The translations under genes were made by a program, and so were the position numbers. From Candidatus Zixiibacteriota bacterium (lineage in GTDB: Bacteria > Zixibacteria > MSB-5A5 > GN15 > FEB-12), in the NCBI GenBank assembly GCA_030619345.1, contig JAUXBO010000044.1, positions 1 to 11,259 of the forward strand: 11,259 nt of DNA, written 5' to 3'. Positions 7,936 through 11,259 of this stretch are shown here, piece after piece (position 1 is the stretch's first letter; the number at the start of each line of letters is the position of its first letter). The notes below the pieces were generated by a model, which had not been told where the DNA came from, ran no database searches, and saw only the letters and a list, made by a program, of their open reading frames with translations.

Positions 7936-8930
7936 CGCGCCACAACTTGAAAGAGCTCCCCATGATGAGATTCGAGTTTGTTCTTGAATCGCTGTGCTTC
8001 GGAGTATGTCTTGAATTTACCGATGTAAACAACATGGTATTTAATGCCGGAGATAATCTTATTCGTAATCTGGACTTTCTTGTCGTATGATTTAAATTTC
8101 TCCGACATTCGTTTCGCGTTTTTCTTTTCCGAAAAGACACCAAGCTGCACTGAATAATACGTTCCTGTTAACTGCTCGGCCCGACTATCATCAACGTCTG
8201 TGGTACTGACCCCCATCATGCGGTCGATAGTGCTGGCTAATCCGATGGCGCTGGGATATCCCTCACGCAGCAGGTTGTAGTAAAAAACCGCATCGTCGGT
8301 ACGCGAAGAAGAGATGGCATCATTAGCAAGAATATAAAGGGCCTGGGGTACGGCCGGACCGCGCTTGCCCCGGGAAAGAGAACGAAGGAGCTTCCGCGCT
8401 CCAACTTTTTTATTAAACTCCATCATCGTCCGCGCTTTGTCGACCTCACCAGATTCTGCTTCGTTCCCCTTGGGGTGCATCAACAGATACTTGTCAATCG
8501 TTCGGATAGCTGTGTCGTAGTTGCCATCGAGTTGGGACATCAACGCCGAATAGCGAGTGATTTGTCCTATGTACCGACCGGCTTCCCACCTTAATTTGTA
8601 CAGCTTAATAAGCTCCCTTAATGGCTTGTAATCTCCCTTTATCATGTAAAACTGGGTCAAGCGATAGTAGATATCTTCTCTGTAAACTGCCGAAACAGAA
8701 GCTGTTAAAGAAGCTTCCATGAGCCGTGAAGCCTGATTAGCGTCCGGCTCCAGGAGAGCCGCAAAATATAATTGGTCACCGTCACGCGATGCGGCGGTTG
8801 ACAGTTTCGACAGGCTGTCTGATGCCTGCTTAAGCCGTCCCTCAAAAATCATCGTATAGATTGATTCTGCGCCGACCGTCGATGAAAAAACCGCAGACAA
8901 GAAGGCGACTATTAGAATTTGTCGTTTCAT
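7932..8930 (-). CDS. Secreted helical-repeat protein with C-terminal SPOR domain
   Basis: The protein has 332 residues. A basic start (MKRQ) and hydrophobic core end in a plausible signal-peptidase I site after VGA at about residue 21, so export to the periplasm is expected. Residues about 25-240 are alpha-helical with TPR-like spacing (for example YYRLTQFYMIKGDYKPLREL, and ALYILANDA followed by FYYNLLREGYP), but no unit is a textbook TPR. The C-terminal SPOR domain spans about 257-331: YYSVQLGVFSEKKNAKRM, then YHVVYIGKFKTYSEAQRFK. SPOR domains bind peptidoglycan strands stripped of stem peptides, typically at division sites. The helical part may bind partners; this is inference. The start ATG at 8930 lies 26 bases after the stop of the LapB-like gene and lacks a visible SD. 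The stop overlaps the mutS start. The exact function is unknown. Confidence 0.9.
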   Translation of the reverse strand: MKRQILIVAFLSAVFSSTVGAESIYTMIFEGRLKQASDSLSKLSTAASRDGDQLYFAALLEPDANQASRLMEASLTASVSAVYREDIYYRLTQFYMIKGDYKPLRELIKLYKLRWEAGRYIGQITRYSALMSQLDGNYDTAIRTIDKYLLMHPKGNEAESGEVDKARTMMEFNKKVGARKLLRSLSRGKRGPAVPQALYILANDAISSSRTDDAVFYYNLLREGYPSAIGLASTIDRMMGVSTTDVDDSRAEQLTGTYYSVQLGVFSEKKNAKRMSEKFKSYDKKVQITNKIISGIKYHVVYIGKFKTYSEAQRFKNKLESHHGELFQVVAR

Positions 8931-8956
8931 ATGAGTAACGCCAGATGATTGTTTTG

Positions 8957-10051
8957 TTAACTGCTGCCGATTAGACTAGCCGGGTTGCCCGATTTCTTAG
9001 CAGAGACAATACTCTCATTTCTTCTCAAGAGCAGACGCACTGATTCGGACAGTCGCTTGGTGTCCCCCGTTTCCAAATGCAGCCGCATAAGTTCCAATAT
9101 GAGGATCGCGTCCGTAGAAAACTGATCCACCAGTTGCGTCATAATATTAATCGAAATCTCAAGCTCACCCTTCTTCTCATGAAAAAGAGCCAGGGTCAGA
9201 CGAGCCGCCCGGTTATCCGGCGAATGAGTTAGTATCTGTTCGCAAATATCGGCAATATCACCAAAGCGTCCGAGATCGAACAAACCTTTCTTCAAACGAT
9301 CAATCACCTGATGTCCCTCACCCGGAACAGTTTCTATCAGCTTATTCCAGAAATTAACAGCGTCTTCCCGCCTATCTTCCTGGGAGTAAGAATCACCCAT
9401 AGCGAGATATGCCTCGACCAAAGTCGGATCTAGTCCCAGCGCTTCTTTGAACAATACCCTGGCCTTATGATACTCGCGCTGACGATAAAGTTTCATCCCC
9501 ATCTGGTACTTGAAACCGGCCAGTGGCTTCTTGCTTTTGTTGGAATCCAGCTTTAGCAGGGCTACGGCTGAGTCGTAGGCCTCATCCCACTTTTGCATAT
9601 CCTGTTGAATTTTCAGGAGATTTGAATAGACCCAGTTCCCACCAATCTTCAATGAGGCCGCTTCCTTAAGAGCCGCCTCGGCCATATCAAAATCCTTCAA
9701 GTCATAATAGTCATAGTACAATTGCCGCAGTATTTCATATTTTGTAGCCGGACTCAGGCCACCCCGAATTGTTAAATCCTTATGCACCTGAAGGGCTCGT
9801 TGCGGTTGCTTGTTGTCCCGCAATATTTTCCCCAGCCGAAGGTACGCATCAATATTGGTGCTGTCCTCCGCTACAACCTGACGGAGTTTCCCGAATGCAG
9901 ACTCTTGTCGATCGTCCAGAAGATCCTGGAGCGCTTCGACATAAAGCTGAGAATCTTTCTTTTTCTCTGTGCGCAAATAACGGTCGTAAATGAGGAAAAC
10001 AGACATAACGACCACAAAAAGCGTCAAGAATCCCAGTACATACTCAACCAT
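8957..10051 (-). CDS. Membrane-anchored TPR protein, LapB-like, without the rubredoxin-type C-terminus
   Basis: The 364 residues begin with one transmembrane helix (about 4-22, EYVLGFLTLFVVVMSVFLIY), then a charged stretch and tandem TPR units. Clear ones are QESAFGKLRQVVAEDSTNID with AYLRLGKILRDNKQPQRALQ, and KARVLFKEALGLDP with AYLAMGDSYSQEDRREDAVN. This is the architecture of LapB (YciM), which in E. coli controls LpxC turnover and coordinates LPS assembly at the inner membrane. The LapA-like gene immediately upstream supports that reading. E. coli LapB ends in a metal-binding rubredoxin-like domain with two CxxC pairs. Here the chain ends RRNESIVSAKK and beyond without any, and the only cysteine I see is in DICEQ. 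LapB function is therefore uncertain. The start ATG at 10051 shares its A with the stop of the LapA-like gene (TGATG), with AGGGA at 10060-10064 as SD. Confidence 0.88.
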   Translation of the reverse strand: MVEYVLGFLTLFVVVMSVFLIYDRYLRTEKKKDSQLYVEALQDLLDDRQESAFGKLRQVVAEDSTNIDAYLRLGKILRDNKQPQRALQVHKDLTIRGGLSPATKYEILRQLYYDYYDLKDFDMAEAALKEAASLKIGGNWVYSNLLKIQQDMQKWDEAYDSAVALLKLDSNKSKKPLAGFKYQMGMKLYRQREYHKARVLFKEALGLDPTLVEAYLAMGDSYSQEDRREDAVNFWNKLIETVPGEGHQVIDRLKKGLFDLGRFGDIADICEQILTHSPDNRAARLTLALFHEKKGELEISINIMTQLVDQFSTDAILILELMRLHLETGDTKRLSESVRLLLRRNESIVSAKKSGNPASLIGSS

Positions 10052-10419
10052 CAGAGCGTTCCCTGATCAAAAGATGATTTTATTTTCCTCTGAGATTCAT
10101 CAACACCGGCCAGCAAATCGGCCGACTCTTCGATTGGTCGGTTGCGCAGCACCGTGACCTCGCTTTCGAGCGCACGAACTCTTTTTCGCATCGACCTCAA
10201 CTGTACCGACAAACGAATGTACACCGAGATAAACAACGAAAGCGAAACTATCATGCCGCCTACAAAGGCCCAGAAAACTACCGTAATCATCGGGACTCCG
10301 GTATAGCTGACATAGATCAGGTTCACATCGACTTCGTTACCGGGACCGATATTGTAAAAGGCAAACGCAACAACGCAGACAATTACCAGTAGAGCCAAAG
10401 TTGCTCTAATTATCCACAT
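10051..10419 (-). CDS. lapA: LapA-like (DUF1049) inner-membrane protein with two TM helices and a coiled-coil tail
   Basis: The 122-residue protein has two hydrophobic helices (about 4-21 and 44-67). The loop between them contains FYNIGPGNEVDVNLIYVS, the N/Q-rich beta-like linker seen in LapA-domain proteins, and the second helix starts with VFWAFVGGMIVSL, also typical. Residues about 70-94 (LSVQLRSMRKRVRALESEV) form a short coiled coil, followed by a polar tail. In E. coli LapA sits beside LapB and takes part in lipopolysaccharide assembly; the pairing is kept here through a one-base overlap with the downstream TPR gene. The ATG is well supported by GGAGG at 10424-10428 with 4-base spacing. 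The family assignment is fairly sure. The LPS role in this organism is inferred from the pairing only. Confidence 0.85.
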   Translation of the reverse strand: MWIIRATLALLVIVCVVAFAFYNIGPGNEVDVNLIYVSYTGVPMITVVFWAFVGGMIVSLSLFISVYIRLSVQLRSMRKRVRALESEVTVLRNRPIEESADLLAGVDESQRKIKSSFDQGTL

Positions 10420-10423
10420 ACGA

Positions 10424-10428
10424 CCTCC
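10424..10428 (-). promoter_or_regulatory. Strong Shine-Dalgarno of the LapA-like gene
   Basis: GGAGG lies 4 bases upstream of the ATG at 10419. It fixes this start and marks what looks like the first cistron of the coupled block running down to miaA. In the 61 bases between this gene and the stop of the secreted-protein gene I see neither a promoter at standard spacing nor a terminator hairpin. Confidence 0.75.
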
Positions 10429-10480
10429 ATCGAACGTAGTATTGTCGTTCCGGAAAGTTTTGTAGGATATACATCAATTA

Positions 10481-11170
10481 TCAATCGGCATCCTTCCAAT
10501 CGATAGTACTAATCATCTGACCGATCTCGGCCATATTGGTTTCGAAGTAATTCCATTCGCAAATCATATGTATAACACATATCTGTTTGCCATTTTTTAT
10601 GGCGACAATATACCCGCCGTAGTCACCGGGCTGTGTTATCACCGCAGCGTCTGTGATCGACTTCACAATTTCCTTGCGGTAGCCCACCTTACCAACCCAG
10701 GACATAGCTTTTTTACCGTTAATGTTCAAAGCTCGTTTTTTTCGCGTTATCAATTTTTCCCGAATGTCGCCTCTTTCGGAAATATTGTTGATCAAGATTT
10801 CACATTCTTTGCGAAGTTCTTTCTTCTGCTTTGACTGAAAACTGGGTGAAATGAGCGAATCAATGAACTCAAACGGAGACTTCGACGTGGTATCAATCCA
10901 CAGGGCGATTCGCGGAATCATCGTGTATTCGGGTACATCAGAATAGGCCGGTGGAATCGCGTAGTTCTTCTTGACGAGTACGAACCGAAAATTGTCGCCC
11001 GCTTTGCGCAACGAGTACTTCCAGTCTTCATTGAATTTCATCGTGAAATCATACTTCACGTCGGTGTAGACCAAGTCTTTGACAGACCCGGTTTTTTTCT
11101 TTTTCGGCCGGGCACCAATGACCGGTACAATTAGAAGCACAGACATCAGTAAGACGATATATTTCTTCAT
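10481..11170 (-). CDS. Secreted protein of unknown function, possibly PsbP/DUF1795-like fold
   Basis: I do not recognise the family with certainty. The 229 residues start MKKYIVLLMSVLLIVPVIGA, a classic Sec signal peptide with a probable cut after GA at about residue 20, followed by a lysine patch (RPKKKK). The mature part opens with YTDVKYDFTMKFNEDWKYSL and ends with a C-terminal helix NYFETNMAEIGQMISTIDW. A start of the form 'x-FtmkfPexW' and an ending 'i...mi.Ti.w' recall small PsbP-like or DUF1795 secreted domains, but this is only a pattern-level resemblance. No catalytic motif or lipobox is visible. The start was set at ATG 11170 because GGAGG sits 4 bases upstream at 11175-11179. An upstream in-frame GTG at 11194 would place that SD inside the gene and spoil the signal peptide. 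It is the first gene of the minus-strand run here. Confidence 0.85.
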   Translation of the reverse strand: MKKYIVLLMSVLLIVPVIGARPKKKKTGSVKDLVYTDVKYDFTMKFNEDWKYSLRKAGDNFRFVLVKKNYAIPPAYSDVPEYTMIPRIALWIDTTSKSPFEFIDSLISPSFQSKQKKELRKECEILINNISERGDIREKLITRKKRALNINGKKAMSWVGKVGYRKEIVKSITDAAVITQPGDYGGYIVAIKNGKQICVIHMICEWNYFETNMAEIGQMISTIDWKDAD

Positions 11171-11174
11171 GTTA

Positions 11175-11179
11175 CCTCC
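11175..11179 (-). promoter_or_regulatory. Shine-Dalgarno that decides the start of the secreted-protein gene
   Basis: GGAGG ends 4 bases before the ATG at 11170, the same spacing as at the LapA-like gene. It argues against the longer reading from GTG 11194 and fits the position of the signal peptide. Confidence 0.75.
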
Positions 11180-11201
11180 GAGACACCTTTCCACTATAGC
11201 A

Positions 11202-11207
11202 ATTATA
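11202..11207 (-). promoter_or_regulatory. Candidate -10 box (TATAAT) upstream of the secreted-protein gene
   Basis: A perfect TATAAT on the minus strand lies in an AT-rich stretch, 31 bases before the ATG at 11170. Transcription could start near 11195, giving a leader of about 25 bases that contains the SD. The best -35-like hexamer, TTGACT at 11232-11237, is 24 bases away, too far for a standard sigma-70 promoter, so either the -35 element is degenerate or the box is fortuitous. Confidence 0.4.
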
Positions 11208-11259
11208 TAAGTTTTATCTTTATACTATGGTAGTCAAGGATTAAATGCAAAAAATGGCC

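Noticed and set aside
11171..11194. Eight-codon upstream extension of the secreted protein from GTG at 11194
   Set aside because: The GGAGG at 11175-11179 would lie inside the gene, and the extension (MERCLGGN) would precede a complete signal peptide that starts naturally at MKKY.
1..11259. Search for CRISPR arrays, tRNA genes, insertion sequences, phage or defence genes
   Set aside because: No regularly spaced repeats, cloverleaf-like segments, transposase motifs or terminal inverted repeats were seen. Conserved housekeeping and envelope genes fill the window.

Overview
The window looks like an ordinary chromosomal segment of a Gram-negative (diderm) bacterium of moderate GC content. Every gene I can support lies on the minus strand, so transcription runs from high to low coordinates. 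An outer-membrane-type lipoprotein, an inner-membrane LapA/LapB-like pair, a periplasmic SPOR protein and a LysM lytic transglycosylase all point to a two-membrane envelope. MutL carries an intact endonuclease motif, so mismatch repair here is of the MutH-independent type and the organism is not an enterobacterium. The mix of genes and the TTG starts would fit an FCB-group or uncultured lineage such as Zixibacteria, but that placement is a weak inference.

Layout in the order of transcription: (1) 11170-10481, a small secreted protein of unknown function with a strong Shine-Dalgarno (SD) sequence and a TATAAT box upstream. (2) 10419-7932, an envelope block: a LapA-like two-helix membrane protein, a membrane-anchored TPR protein like LapB but without its rubredoxin-type C-terminus, and a secreted helical-repeat protein ending in a SPOR domain. 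(3) 7935-2548, mutS, mutL and miaA, joined to each other and to the SPOR gene by short overlaps (ATGA, TTGA and 26 bases). (4) after a 117-base gap, 2430-130, a lipoprotein lytic transglycosylase with four LysM repeats (MltD type). (5) at the left edge, the first 33 codons of a membrane-anchored protein, possibly SppA.

Two themes are interleaved. MutS and MutL form the mismatch-recognition and strand-incision machinery, and both carry sequences resembling sliding-clamp-binding motifs. MiaA modifies tRNA at A37. The remaining genes concern the envelope: regulation of LPS assembly (LapA/LapB-like), binding of denuded glycan (SPOR) and peptidoglycan cleavage (MltD). The start/stop overlaps make 10419-2548 a likely single operon. 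I see no tRNA, rRNA, CRISPR array, insertion sequence, phage gene or obvious horizontally acquired cargo, and no strong candidate for an undescribed system. No gene-free stretch exceeds about 120 bases.
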